DNA from: JAGOPY01 sp964619555
GTDB lineage: Bacteria; Bacteroidota; Bacteroidia; Bacteroidales; JAGOPY01
Reading direction: 5' to 3'
Assembly (NCBI GenBank): GCA_964619555.1
Contig: CAZUDV010000011.1
Location: 70,862 to 134,861 of the forward strand
DNA length: 64,000 bases
Position numbers and translations under genes: made by a program. A model generated the notes under the pieces. It did no database searches, was not told the origin of the DNA, and saw nothing but the letters and a program-made list of their open reading frames with translations. How positions within the stretch are numbered: the first letter of the stretch is position 1; every line of letters begins with the position of its first letter. This document shows positions 52,035 through 61,483 of the stretch, piece by piece.

Positions 52035-52516
52035 GGCCTGACCTCCTCTTCTTTCAGGGATTTGTCCTGCCGGCCTGGAATGATGTCGGAACCATACTTC
52101 AAACGGATATAATTCATGTCCTTGGGCTTGGTGTTGGCCGACTTATAGTCCTTTGGACGCCAGTACCACATTCCCTTCTTCGGGGCAAAGAAGAAGCCTA
52201 TATGTTTAAGCTCCTCCTTGTAGGTCCTGGTATTGCCCGATAGCCAGATCCAATTCCCGCAAACTTCGATGGTCAGGTCAAATCTGATGATCTGTTCGAT
52301 GATCTCGGGGAATCTGCAATAGTCCTCCCTGGCTTCCTCCTTGGCATGGCTGAAACCAAAGTATGGATTCTTCATGATTTCCCTGTATTGCCGGTTGATT
52401 TCCTGCATTGTGGCAGTGTCACCCCCCCTATCAGGATGGTGTAGCATGGCCAGGCGTTTGTACTCACGTTTTACCGCATCCAAGGTGCGGCATTCACGAA
52501 AAAATTGTGTTGTCAT
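52031..52516 (-). CDS. J-domain (DnaJ-like) protein of a mobile element
   Basis: The 161-residue protein starts with a short J-domain: LDAVKREYKRLAMLHHPDRG with the HPD tripeptide, then GDTATMQEINRQYREIMKNP. The C-terminal half (TIEVCGNWIWLSGNTRTYKE, MWYWRPKDYKSANTKPKDM) has no known domain. The HPD motif should contact DnaK. It overlaps the RadC-like gene by four bases. This pairing is common in mobile elements of Bacteroidota; the role is unknown. Confidence 0.8.
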   Translation of the reverse strand: MTTQFFRECRTLDAVKREYKRLAMLHHPDRGGDTATMQEINRQYREIMKNPYFGFSHAKEEAREDYCRFPEIIEQIIRFDLTIEVCGNWIWLSGNTRTYKEELKHIGFFFAPKKGMWYWRPKDYKSANTKPKDMNYIRLKYGSDIIPGRQDKSLKEEEVRP

Positions 52517-52932
52517 ATTGAATAGGATTAAAGTTTATTGATTGATAAATGTCTTCGAACCGTGAACCTTTAGAGAATGGTGATCTGAGGATTGGGATCT
52601 GGAAAAAAAAGAGTCTTTGCTTTGTAAAAGAGATAGACTTGAGCAATAGGTTTTGTCCACTCATCTCATACTTATATAGAAAGAACTGCACATGGAAAGG
52701 AACCGATAACAGCTGTAAAAAGAGTGAAAGACACCCATGTGCCCTGGCTTTTTCTTATCGACCAGCGCACACCGTTCAAACCTGGCCTCATAAGAGCAGA
52801 TTGCCAATAGATCAGCTTGATCTCAAAAACAGAGAAGATGGCCTGATGCTGAATCAGTTTTTGAATGTTTAAGGCCAGGAATTGTCATTCTGTCCCGTTC
52901 CAAGACACAAAATGCAATAGATTCCAGGTCAC
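52517..52932. other. Gene-poor stretch upstream of the J-domain gene
   Basis: About 416 bases. A plus-strand frame at 52549-52872 (107 codons) has no recognisable product and an unlikely composition, so I do not call it. No RNA gene is seen. Confidence 0.45.
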
Positions 52933-52954
52933 AAAAAAAGGGGGCTATGCCCCC
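52933..52954 (-). terminator. Rho-independent terminator of the gene at 52981
   Basis: On the minus strand GGGGGC, a 3-base loop, GCCCCC and seven T residues follow the stop codon of the gene at 52981 by 27 bases. Confidence 0.85.
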
Positions 52955-52980
52955 TCTTCGATCGTTTTCAATGCTCCTGA

Positions 52981-53442
52981 TCAAGCGTTCACGGCCAGAT
53001 AACGGCCATTGCACGTAAATTCGATAGACTTGTCGATCGCAATGTCGCCGTTAAACTCAGTGAAAACCTGGAATCCGGTTCCGGCCTTATCGAGCCGTTC
53101 CTGCTCCATTTGCAGGTTGCCCTGGAACGAGTCGAGCCACATCAGGAAGCGTTCCCCGCCTAAGGCCAAATTGACCATTTCCCGGCCCGGATTGGCGTTG
53201 GTTCTCGACATGACCACTGCAGGTTTACCGGACTGATCGACAGCGAACGTCAGGGCTGTGGGTACTTCGACCACTGGCAACCGGAATCCGTGTTCCTTGC
53301 GTGGCTCGCGTTTTGGCAAAACCCATACCTGTTCACTTGATAGTGCGGTTGGCACCAACGCTTGCAACTGGGCCAGCGTCATCGACTCATCGAAAGCAAC
53401 TCCCTTTTGCAGAAGCAATTCTTTCGTTTGTGCTTTGTTCAT
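52981..53442 (-). CDS. Hypothetical protein of the island
   Basis: The 153-residue protein starts MNKAQTKELLLQKGVAFDES with an N-terminal helical region that resembles a small SAP/HeH-like fold, then a beta-rich part (FRLPVVEVPTALTFAVDQSG, FQVFTEFNGDIAIDKSIEF). I do not recognise a family. It is transcribed leftward from a G/C-skewed upstream region and has a strong terminator. Base composition is closer to the chromosome than the defence block. Confidence 0.6.
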   Translation of the reverse strand: MNKAQTKELLLQKGVAFDESMTLAQLQALVPTALSSEQVWVLPKREPRKEHGFRLPVVEVPTALTFAVDQSGKPAVVMSRTNANPGREMVNLALGGERFLMWLDSFQGNLQMEQERLDKAGTGFQVFTEFNGDIAIDKSIEFTCNGRYLAVNA

Positions 53443-53561
53443 TTTTGTATGTTTTTAGTTAGTAATGAATTAGAATTACTTTTCAGTAATTTAAGCACAC
53501 GGGGTGTTGGTGGTGGTAGGTGGGGAGGGGAGCGTTCACCACAAATTAATCGATGACAAAG

Positions 53562-53620
53562 AGGGGGGAGGGGACCTAAGGGAGAGGGGGATAAAGGGGG
53601 TGTGGGATAAGGAGGGATGG
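53562..53620 (+). repeat. G-run tract with quadruplex-forming pattern
   Basis: Eight runs of three or more G (lengths 6, 4, 3, 5, 5, 3, 3, 3) are separated by loops of 1-7 bases on the plus strand. This meets the usual G-quadruplex pattern more than once. More G-rich sequence lies just to the left (53495-53535). Confidence 0.7.
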
Positions 53621-53634
53621 GAAGAGATGATCTT

Positions 53635-53651
53635 TGTATCCTTCGGATACA
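53635..53651. repeat. Perfect 7-bp hairpin, copy 1
   Basis: TGTATCC-TTC-GGATACA. It shares ATCCTTCGGAT with a second hairpin 70 bases to the right. Confidence 0.7.
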
Positions 53652-53667
53652 GGTCCCGTTACGAGAA

Positions 53668-53685
53668 CAGTACCAGTACCAGTAC
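53668..53685. repeat. Three tandem CAGTAC hexamers
   Basis: (CAGTAC)x3, exact, between the two alike hairpins. Confidence 0.75.
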
Positions 53686-53704
53686 TTAGAACTAAAGCTC
53701 CTAA

Positions 53705-53721
53705 GGCATCCTTCGGATGCC
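53705..53721. repeat. Perfect 7-bp hairpin, copy 2
   Basis: GGCATCC-TTC-GGATGCC. It differs from copy 1 by compensatory changes in the stem while the ATCCTTCGGAT core is kept. Confidence 0.7.
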
Positions 53722-54400
53722 CTCTGTACTAACTATTGGCCCCAGATCTTTTTCTTTTTCAGGGATCGTTAAGGGCGCTTTTTCTTTTTTGCATGAGTTC
53801 GGTTCGGCGACGATCGGCCGCAGTTGGTCAAAATTGCTGAACCCTTCCGCCGTAAATCGACGATCGGGATGTGAAATGATGCAATACTCATCCTGTGGGC
53901 AGGAATGCTTATTTTGAGGAAAGGGTTTGGTCAGAACTATGATGTAAGTTATAAAGCGATTGTAAAATTGGATTTGTTTTGAATCGACAGTGCAATTCAG
54001 AGTTGGATCACGGACCTCTTGTATGTCCCGTTCAGATAAGATAGTTCGGATTATTGCCACAATCGGTCAGTTCATTTGGCATGAGCTTGATCCGTTCCCT
54101 GAGCGACATTATGACCTTCCATTGGGGCTAATTAGTTCCTGGAAGAGCCATCATTGTTCTGCGAACGAGGAGATTCCCGTAACGGACCAAGGGAGCCGGT
54201 CCACTGCAAATGAGTTCGGCAAATATTTCTTAATTGGTTGAAGAATTTGGTTTTAGCATGAATTGAAAATACAAAATTAGAGATAGCTGGAAAGAGTAGG
54301 GATAATGAGTCTCCCTTGGACTACTTGCATCTTAATAATTAACTTAAATTTATAAAAATTTTCCCTAAAAGGAAGTGGAAATAAAACTTGACCTATCAGC

Positions 54401-55402
54401 ATGAAAAAAGCCCTGTATTTTCCATATATTAATGTTCCAAGGTCAGACTGGACAATCCGAGCGTTATTATACTATGATAGAATTGGTGCCATTGTTCCCC
54501 AGGAATATTATTATTATCCAGAAGAGAATTTTGATCCCTTTATGTTGGAATTAGTACGCGAGGATTTGGTTCAACCTATCAATCCAATGGATGTTTTGGC
54601 TCGGCCATCAGAATTAGCAGAACCATTCCAAAGATATGTTGAAATAAATAGAGCAAGATTAACTAATCGGATTAAAACTTATAAAGGTCATATAGCCCCC
54701 GGTTTGCTTAATCCAGTGAGGATACACGCTGATAAAATAGATGAAAATATATTCATCTATTTGCGAGATATGGGCTTAGCAATTCAAGGCGAAGGGAGAT
54801 GGTATTATGTTGAGCGATGGACTGCGAATCAATTAATGAAATATTTGGCCGCAATAATTGGTTCCAAGTTAAAAATGTTACCAATGACCGATAAAATTAA
54901 TCCAGCATATAATTTTACTTTAAGGGGGTCTCAAGAAAAAAAAAGATATACGATTCTAAAACGTCTGATCCCATTTCCTGCCGATATCCAATTAATTAAA
55001 ATAAATAATTTCAAAGAAAAACATTCAACTTTATTAGCTGCATTTAGAAATAGAGTCGAACAATTAGTACTTGATCCTAATTTACATGAAGGAACTGAAC
55101 TTTTTAATGAAAAAATAGTAGAATTAGAACTGAGAAAAACAGAATTAGCTGAAAAAATGAGTGAAAAAGGACTGGGAAAAATTGTTTTCGGTTCAGTTGG
55201 TGGCATAATTGGTTCCTTCTCTGGATTTGCGGATGCAGATTCTAACATTACTATAATTGGTAGTTTAATAGGATTTGGGGCAGCAATACATTCAGCATTA
55301 CAAATCGAACGCATTAGAAATATAAATAATGAGAGTGGAATGAAGTACTTGGCGATGATAGACAGGTCAGTAAGAAGTAACAGGGGTGTAAATCATTCCT
55401 AA
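54401..55402 (+). CDS. DUF6236-like protein at the head of the defence block
   Basis: The 333-residue protein begins MKKALYFPYINVPRSDWTIR followed by ALLYYDRIGAIVPQEYYY, the opening I associate with DUF6236 proteins. The middle is helical and basic. Near the C-terminus a glycine-rich, hydrophobic stretch (IVFGSVGGIIGSFSGF, IIGSLIGFGAAIHSAL) could form one or two membrane helices. Such proteins are found scattered in accessory regions and near restriction systems. It precedes the type ISP gene by 42 bases on the same strand and shares its AT-rich codon use. The function is unknown and the family name is from memory of the N-terminal motif. Confidence 0.6.
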   Translation: MKKALYFPYINVPRSDWTIRALLYYDRIGAIVPQEYYYYPEENFDPFMLELVREDLVQPINPMDVLARPSELAEPFQRYVEINRARLTNRIKTYKGHIAPGLLNPVRIHADKIDENIFIYLRDMGLAIQGEGRWYYVERWTANQLMKYLAAIIGSKLKMLPMTDKINPAYNFTLRGSQEKKRYTILKRLIPFPADIQLIKINNFKEKHSTLLAAFRNRVEQLVLDPNLHEGTELFNEKIVELELRKTELAEKMSEKGLGKIVFGSVGGIIGSFSGFADADSNITIIGSLIGFGAAIHSALQIERIRNINNESGMKYLAMIDRSVRSNRGVNHS

Positions 55403-55444
55403 AATAAGAGATTATAATTTCTTCATAAATGTAAAAAAGATTAC

Positions 55445-58400
55445 ATGAACTTCAACCAAATCTTGGAGAAATACAGAAAGTTCTCCTTCACAGAAAAAGA
55501 TAAAGGCGAAAGATTTGAAAGATTGATGCAGGCCTACCTGCGAACAGATCCAAAATATGCCAACATGTTCAAGAAGGTTTGGATGTGGAATGAATTTCCC
55601 GGGCGTAAGGACCTGGGGGGCGGTGATACTGGGATTGATCTGGTTGCTTTGACGTATGATGGAGATTACTGGGCCATCCAATGTAAGTGCTACCTGGAAT
55701 CTACTTGGATTGATAAACCGGTCGTAGACTCTTTTCTTTCGACTTCGAGTAGGGAGTTCAAGGATGAAAACATGCAAACGACAAAATTTGCGAGAAGGCT
55801 ATGGATTTCAACGACGAATAAATGGGGGCCTAATGCTACTGAGGCTATAAAGAATCAGCATCCTCCGGTTTCAAGATTAAACTTATACGATTTAATTGAA
55901 GCTCCTGTTAATTGGGAAAAACTTGAACAAGGTATCCATGGTGAGGAATCCAGAATACCCCCTAAGACCCTTAGACCACACCAGATTACTGCCCTTGAGA
56001 ATGCACACGAGCATTTCAAACGAGCTGATCGTGGAAAATTAATTATGGCTTGCGGAACTGGAAAGACTTTTAACACATTAAGGATTGCTGAAAATGAGAC
56101 TGATAACAAAGGTTTCATTTTGTTTTTAGTGCCATCTATAGCATTAATGGGACAAGTCCTCCGTGAATGGTCAGCAGATGCCATTCATCCAATTAACGCA
56201 ATATGTATTTGTTCAGATCCTGAAGTTTCAAGAAAGAGAACGCAAAATGAAGATGTTGACACCTACAGTGTGGTGGATTTAGCTCTTCCGGCATCCACAA
56301 ATGTCAAAGATGTTTTGCTGCAGATCAGACATATCAATCTAAAGGGTAATTCCGGGATGACAGTTGTGTTCTCCACCTATCAATCTATTGATGTTATTTC
56401 TAAAGCCCAAAGGGAGCTATTCAGGTCAGGTTTTGGTGAATTTGATCTTATTATTTGTGATGAGGCGCACAGAACAACTGGCGTGACTCTATCAGGAGAA
56501 GATGATTCAGCTTTTGTAAAGGTCCATGACAATGATTTCATCAAAGCCAAGAAAAGGCTTTACATGACGGCTACCCCGCGATTGTATAGTGACGATATCA
56601 AAAGTAAGGCTGCCCAGGCTGATGCAGTACTCTGTTCTATGGATGATCCTGAGCTTTATGGCGAGGAAATCTACCGGATCGGTTTTGGCGAAGCTGTAGA
56701 AAGAGATTTGCTTACTGATTATAAGGTTTTGATCCTAACGCTTAATGAAAACAATGTCCCGCCTGCTGTTCAGAAGATGATAGCTGATAAGAAAAGTGAA
56801 ATCAATGCAGATGATGCTTCAAAACTTATCGGCACGATCAATGCCCTATCTAAACAGGTCCTTGGAGATGAGGGTATTATAAAGAATTATGATCCTGAAC
56901 CAATGCGGAGAGCCGTTGCATTCTGTCAAAATATCGCAATTTCAAAAAAGATAACAAACTTGTACAATGCAGCAACCGCAACCTACATTAATGAATTGCC
57001 TCAAGAAGAAAAGGGCACTATGGTGTCAGTAGAATCTAAGCATATCGACGGAACAATGACAGCCCCGCAGCGAGATGAGTTGTTGGGATGGTTGAAGTCC
57101 TACAGCGAAGATAATGAGTGCAGGGTGCTTACTAATGTTAGGTGTTTAAGTGAAGGGGTTGATGTCCCTTCTTTGGACGCAGTCATGTTTTTATCTGCCA
57201 GGAACTCGCAAGTTGACGTTGTTCAATCCGTTGGCAGAGTGATGCGTAAATCTCCTGGTAAAAAATATGGTTATATAATTATACCTGTTGTAGTACCATC
57301 AAATATCGAGGCTGATAAAGCACTCGATGATAATGAGAGGTATAAGGTTGTATGGACAGTTCTTAATGCACTCCGGGCCCATGATGATCGCTTTAATGCT
57401 ACTGTCAATAAAATAGAATTAAATCGTAAACGGCCTGATAACATATTAATTGGCCGACCTGGATATTCCTGGGAAGATGGGGAAATTAATATTGCCGATC
57501 CTGAAAGTACTTACGCTAAAAATAAAGAAATCAATAGACAACTTGCTATGCAGTTTGAGCAATTACAAAATGTAGTGTTTGCTCGAATGGTTAAAAAGGT
57601 GGGTGATCGGAGATACTGGGAACAGTGGGCCAAAAGTGTAGCGGATATCGCTCAACGACATGAGGACCGGATTATCAGATTAATCAAAGAAAATGATAAA
57701 TATAAAAGGGCGTTTAATACTTTTTTAACGGGATTGCAAAAGAATATTAATCCTAACATCACTCAAGATGAAGCGACAGAGATGTTGTCACAGCATTTAA
57801 TTACTGCACCAGTCTTTGACGCATTATTTGAAGGATATTCTTTTGTTCAAAATAATCCTATCTCGATTTCAATGCAGAAAATGCTCGACCTATTGGAGGA
57901 GCAAGCATTAGAAAAGGATACTAAAGAGTTAGAGAAATTTTATGAAAGCGTTAAGAAAAGGGCGGAGGGCATAGACAATTCGGAAGGAAAGCAGCGTATC
58001 ATCCTTGAGCTCTATGAAAAGTACTTTAAGACAGCGATGCCAAAGATGGTTGAAAAACTTGGTATTGTATATACGCCAGTTGAAGTAGTTGATTTTATTA
58101 TTAATTCAGTAGCTGATATTTTACAAAGTGAGTTTGGAAGACATGTAAGTGATTCTAATATACATATTTTAGATCCTTTTACAGGCACAGGAACTTTCAT
58201 AACGAGACTAATTCAAAGCGGGCTAATTTCAAAGCAAGATTTGAAAAGAAAATATTTACATGAAATACACGCAAATGAAATTGTATTGCTCGCATATTAT
58301 ATTGCAGCTGTAAATATTGAGAATGCTTACCATGATATAATCGGTGAAACGGATTTCGTCTCTTTTCAAGGTATATGTTTAACAGATACTTTCCAGTTAG

Positions 58401-60292
58401 GTGAAAATGAAAGTAATGAAAAACTTTTTTCAGAGATGTTTCCGCAAAACTCTGAAAGAGTCGTTAAGCAGAAGAATTCCCCTTTGAGAGTAATCATTGG
58501 GAATCCGCCATATTCGGTTGGCCAAAAAGACTACCATGACATGGCTCAAAATCAAAGCTACCCAAGACTGGATAATAGAATTGAAAAAACTTATGCTGCA
58601 GAGACTACTTCAATGAAGCGAGCCTTATATGACGCATACGTTAAGGCATTCCGTTGGAGTACAGATCGCTTGGACCCAATAAATGGAGGAGTGATTGCAT
58701 TTGTCTCTAATGGTTCATGGATTGATGGACAAGCCACGGATGGTTTTCGAAAGTGCCTTGAGCGAGAATTCTCAACTATTTACGTATTTAATTTAAGGGG
58801 AAATCAGCGAACGAGTGGAGAGCTTAGTAAGAAGGAGGGTGGTAAAATCTTTGGATCAGGATCACGTGCACAGATTGCAATAACATTACTTGTTAAAAAT
58901 CCAGACAATAAAGGAAACAAAGCAAATATCTATTATTATGACATTGGAGATTACTTGAGTAGGGAGGAAAAACTGGCAATAGTTAAAGATTTTGGCTCTA
59001 TTGCTAATTCTAAAATGACTTTTCAGAAGCTAACGCCTAATAATCATGGAGACTGGATAAATAAGAGAAATACGTTATTTAATACCTTTATTGCACTGGG
59101 AAATAAAGATAAAACTAACCAAATTTTTTTCACAAAGTTTACTGCTGGAGTAATTACAAATAGAGAAAGTTGGGTCTATCAATCATCTCGATATGAGCTT
59201 ATTAAGCAGGTCACTGAGATGATTAATTTTTATAATCAGGAAGTGTCACGATTTGAGAAAGAAAGAAAAGAGAATCCATCACTTAAAATTGAAGAATTTG
59301 TATCAAAAGATTCTAAAAAGATTAAATGGGATCAAGGACTGATAGATGATGCAGCTAAGGTTAGAAAAGTAAACTTTGATGACCTATCGGTTAGAATAGG
59401 ATTATATAGGCCATTTTTCAAACAACATCTTTATTTTGATAAATACTTAAACTGGAGCAGGTACCAACTTCCGACTATTTTTCCTTCACCATCAAGCAGA
59501 AACCTTGTGATATGTGTTACAGGTTCAGGAGGAACGAAAGACTTTTCGGTAATAATCACTGATTGTATACCCGACAGGCAAATGCAATTTAATGGGCAAT
59601 GTTTTCCTTTGTACTATTATGAAGAAAGGACAAAAAATAATCCAAGTCTTTTTGATGCAATCGGAGAAAGTGAATACATACGTCGTGATGGATTGAGTGA
59701 GTTTATTTTCGAACGAGCGAAAAGACAATATGGTAAAAATGTTAGCAAAGAAGATATTTATTATTATTTGTATGGTATAATGCACAGCAGGCATTATCGA
59801 ATTGAATTTGCTAACGACCTTAAAAAGATGATTCCACGTTTACCTTTGATCGAAAATGTCAAGGATTTTTGGACATTTAGTAAGGCTGGTCGCCATCTTG
59901 CTGAATTACATCTTAATTATGAACACATTCCACCTTATGAAGGGATTTTAGTGAAAGGATCTGAAAGTGGTTACTTCAAAGTGGAAAAGATGCGTTTTCC
60001 TACAAAGGGTCAAACTGATACAATCATCTTTAATAGTAGAATTCAAGTCACTAATATACCATCGAAGGCTTATGAATACAAAGTTAATGGCAAATCAGCC
60101 ATTGAATGGATCATGGAGCGATACCAAATAAAAGTAGATAAAGCCAGTGGCATCAAGAATGATCCAAATGATTGGGCATTGGAATCTGGTAATCCAAGGT
60201 ATATACTTGATTTGCTTCTTAGTATCATCAATGTGAGCGTCCAAACTGTGGAAATTGTAGAAGGCTTGCCGAAAATTGACTTTAACAAGTAG
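55445..60292 (+). CDS. Type ISP restriction-modification enzyme (single chain)
   Basis: The 1615-residue length fits LlaGI/LlaBIII-type enzymes. Domain order: Mrr-like PD-(D/E)xK nuclease with Asp65 and Gln79-x-Lys81 (GIDLVALT, WAIQCKCY); SF2 helicase with Walker A MACGTGKT (201-208), DEAH (339-342), TATPRLYSDD and VQSVGRVMRKSPGKK; a helical coupler (~700-880); N6-adenine methylase with motif I LDPFTGTGTFITRL (~908) and motif IV IGNPPYSVGQ (~1018); and a C-terminal target-recognition region (~1200-1615). It would methylate one strand of its site and, when unmodified, translocate and cleave DNA. All catalytic motifs look intact. Codon use is AT-rich, which suggests transfer. A regulator gene follows 39 bases later. 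Confidence 0.9.
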   Translation: MNFNQILEKYRKFSFTEKDKGERFERLMQAYLRTDPKYANMFKKVWMWNEFPGRKDLGGGDTGIDLVALTYDGDYWAIQCKCYLESTWIDKPVVDSFLSTSSREFKDENMQTTKFARRLWISTTNKWGPNATEAIKNQHPPVSRLNLYDLIEAPVNWEKLEQGIHGEESRIPPKTLRPHQITALENAHEHFKRADRGKLIMACGTGKTFNTLRIAENETDNKGFILFLVPSIALMGQVLREWSADAIHPINAICICSDPEVSRKRTQNEDVDTYSVVDLALPASTNVKDVLLQIRHINLKGNSGMTVVFSTYQSIDVISKAQRELFRSGFGEFDLIICDEAHRTTGVTLSGEDDSAFVKVHDNDFIKAKKRLYMTATPRLYSDDIKSKAAQADAVLCSMDDPELYGEEIYRIGFGEAVERDLLTDYKVLILTLNENNVPPAVQKMIADKKSEINADDASKLIGTINALSKQVLGDEGIIKNYDPEPMRRAVAFCQNIAISKKITNLYNAATATYINELPQEEKGTMVSVESKHIDGTMTAPQRDELLGWLKSYSEDNECRVLTNVRCLSEGVDVPSLDAVMFLSARNSQVDVVQSVGRVMRKSPGKKYGYIIIPVVVPSNIEADKALDDNERYKVVWTVLNALRAHDDRFNATVNKIELNRKRPDNILIGRPGYSWEDGEINIADPESTYAKNKEINRQLAMQFEQLQNVVFARMVKKVGDRRYWEQWAKSVADIAQRHEDRIIRLIKENDKYKRAFNTFLTGLQKNINPNITQDEATEMLSQHLITAPVFDALFEGYSFVQNNPISISMQKMLDLLEEQALEKDTKELEKFYESVKKRAEGIDNSEGKQRIILELYEKYFKTAMPKMVEKLGIVYTPVEVVDFIINSVADILQSEFGRHVSDSNIHILDPFTGTGTFITRLIQSGLISKQDLKRKYLHEIHANEIVLLAYYIAAVNIENAYHDIIGETDFVSFQGICLTDTFQLGENESNEKLFSEMFPQNSERVVKQKNSPLRVIIGNPPYSVGQKDYHDMAQNQSYPRLDNRIEKTYAAETTSMKRALYDAYVKAFRWSTDRLDPINGGVIAFVSNGSWIDGQATDGFRKCLEREFSTIYVFNLRGNQRTSGELSKKEGGKIFGSGSRAQIAITLLVKNPDNKGNKANIYYYDIGDYLSREEKLAIVKDFGSIANSKMTFQKLTPNNHGDWINKRNTLFNTFIALGNKDKTNQIFFTKFTAGVITNRESWVYQSSRYELIKQVTEMINFYNQEVSRFEKERKENPSLKIEEFVSKDSKKIKWDQGLIDDAAKVRKVNFDDLSVRIGLYRPFFKQHLYFDKYLNWSRYQLPTIFPSPSSRNLVICVTGSGGTKDFSVIITDCIPDRQMQFNGQCFPLYYYEERTKNNPSLFDAIGESEYIRRDGLSEFIFERAKRQYGKNVSKEDIYYYLYGIMHSRHYRIEFANDLKKMIPRLPLIENVKDFWTFSKAGRHLAELHLNYEHIPPYEGILVKGSESGYFKVEKMRFPTKGQTDTIIFNSRIQVTNIPSKAYEYKVNGKSAIEWIMERYQIKVDKASGIKNDPNDWALESGNPRYILDLLLSIINVSVQTVEIVEGLPKIDFNK

Positions 60293-60331
60293 TTCATTAT
60301 TGGTTAATTCTCTCTATTTTTGAAGTTATCC

Positions 60332-61483
60332 ATGAATGTTAAAGGTAACATACCCGTTAATCACCTTGTTTTAGTTTGGGCCAGGGAATCTCTTGCACTT
60401 ACCAGGAATCAGGCATCTGATAGAACTGGAATTACATCTAAACGAATAATTCAACTCGAGGAGGGTGAGAAATCACCAACTTTGGATGAGCTCAAACTTT
60501 TTTCAAAAGCATACAAGCAGACTATTGCAACTTTACTTCTGTCTTCGCCTCCTAAAGAGAAACCTCTTCCGACTGATAGAAGGACCGTCGATTCTACCGA
60601 CATTGGATTTTTTGATGAGAAAACCATTTTATCGGTTCGCAAAGCCAGAGCTTTGGTTAAATCTTATGTTGAACTTAGCCAGGAGATGGGGAGGGGGATT
60701 CCAAAATTTAGTTTGTCAGCCACACTATTTGATAGTCCTCAAGAATTTGCTAATAAGGTCCGTTATCTACTGAACTTAGATGAAATTCGAGGAATAACTG
60801 ACATGAATCAGGCTCTGGATGCCTATATTGAAAAAGTTGAGGCATTGGGTATAGCTATTTTTCAATTAAGCCTTACTAAAGACAATCTAAGAGGTTTTAC
60901 CATTATCGATGAAGAAATTCCGATCATCGGGATTAGACGTGGTAGTGAACAGGCAACAGCTAAGATATTCACACTATTTCACGAGTTTGGGCACATTTTA
61001 TTGAATGAGAGTGGGATGTGTGATCTGAATGAAAGAACCAATAGTGAGGTTGAACAATGGTGCAATGCCTTTTCCGGCGAGGTCCTTATCCCAACTGCCG
61101 AATTATTAGGCATGCAGAAAGTGCATGATCACCAGCGCAAGGGTGAGCAAACATGGAAACTATCTGAACTCGTTTCGCTTGGCACTTATTTTCATGTTGG
61201 ACCATTAGCGCTTCTTCGCAGTTTATTAAAAGTTGGATTAACGACTTCTTCCTTCTATAAAGAAAAGCATGAAAAATGGAATAAACCGCAATTTGGAAGG
61301 GCGGCAATTCCTGAAGGTAGAAATTTGCCTAAAGAAACAATTAAGGAAAAAGGTCGGACTTATATTTCATTGGCTTTTTCCGCTTATGATCAAAATAAGA
61401 TTGATATAAAAGATTTATCTGATTTCTTAGGTGTAAAATTCTCTTACATTCAGAGAACTCGCCAACTTCTGAATGCGTTGTAA
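60332..61483 (+). CDS. XRE-HTH / M78 metallopeptidase (ImmA/IrrE-like) protein
   Basis: I start it at MNVKGNIPVNHLVLVWARES (383 residues); a TTG four codons upstream is less likely. An XRE helix-turn-helix (residues ~12-62: LALTRNQASDRTGITSKRII, SPTLDELKLFSKAYKQTI) is followed by a linker and an M78 domain with FTLFHEFGHILLNESG (zinc HExxH) and VEQWCNAFSGEVLIPTAELL. Such proteins combine DNA binding with protease action, like ImmA/IrrE that cut phage-type repressors or antitoxins. Its TAA stop overlaps by one base the ATG of the PIN gene, a classic toxin-regulator pairing. It probably represses the downstream gene and itself. Confidence 0.88.
   Translation: MNVKGNIPVNHLVLVWARESLALTRNQASDRTGITSKRIIQLEEGEKSPTLDELKLFSKAYKQTIATLLLSSPPKEKPLPTDRRTVDSTDIGFFDEKTILSVRKARALVKSYVELSQEMGRGIPKFSLSATLFDSPQEFANKVRYLLNLDEIRGITDMNQALDAYIEKVEALGIAIFQLSLTKDNLRGFTIIDEEIPIIGIRRGSEQATAKIFTLFHEFGHILLNESGMCDLNERTNSEVEQWCNAFSGEVLIPTAELLGMQKVHDHQRKGEQTWKLSELVSLGTYFHVGPLALLRSLLKVGLTTSSFYKEKHEKWNKPQFGRAAIPEGRNLPKETIKEKGRTYISLAFSAYDQNKIDIKDLSDFLGVKFSYIQRTRQLLNAL

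Larger units (their letters stand above)
53443..54400. other. Long gene-poor stretch with G-run tract and hairpins
   Basis: About 960 bases without a gene I can support. Short frames at 53701-54060 (minus) and 53990-54241 (plus) are not recognised. The stretch holds a dense run of G blocks (53562-53620), two alike hairpins (53635-53651 and 53705-53721) and three tandem copies of CAGTAC (53668-53685). It probably carries the promoters of the flanking genes. Confidence 0.6.

Noticed and set aside
52549..52872. Plus-strand frame of 107 codons upstream of the J-domain gene
   Set aside because: Unlikely amino-acid make-up (many Cys, Trp and His in a short frame) and no family. Too weak to call.
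53701..54060. Minus-strand frame of 119 codons in the gene-poor stretch
   Set aside because: No recognisable domain, ends inside a hairpin and has no clear start signals. Kept only as unexplained sequence.
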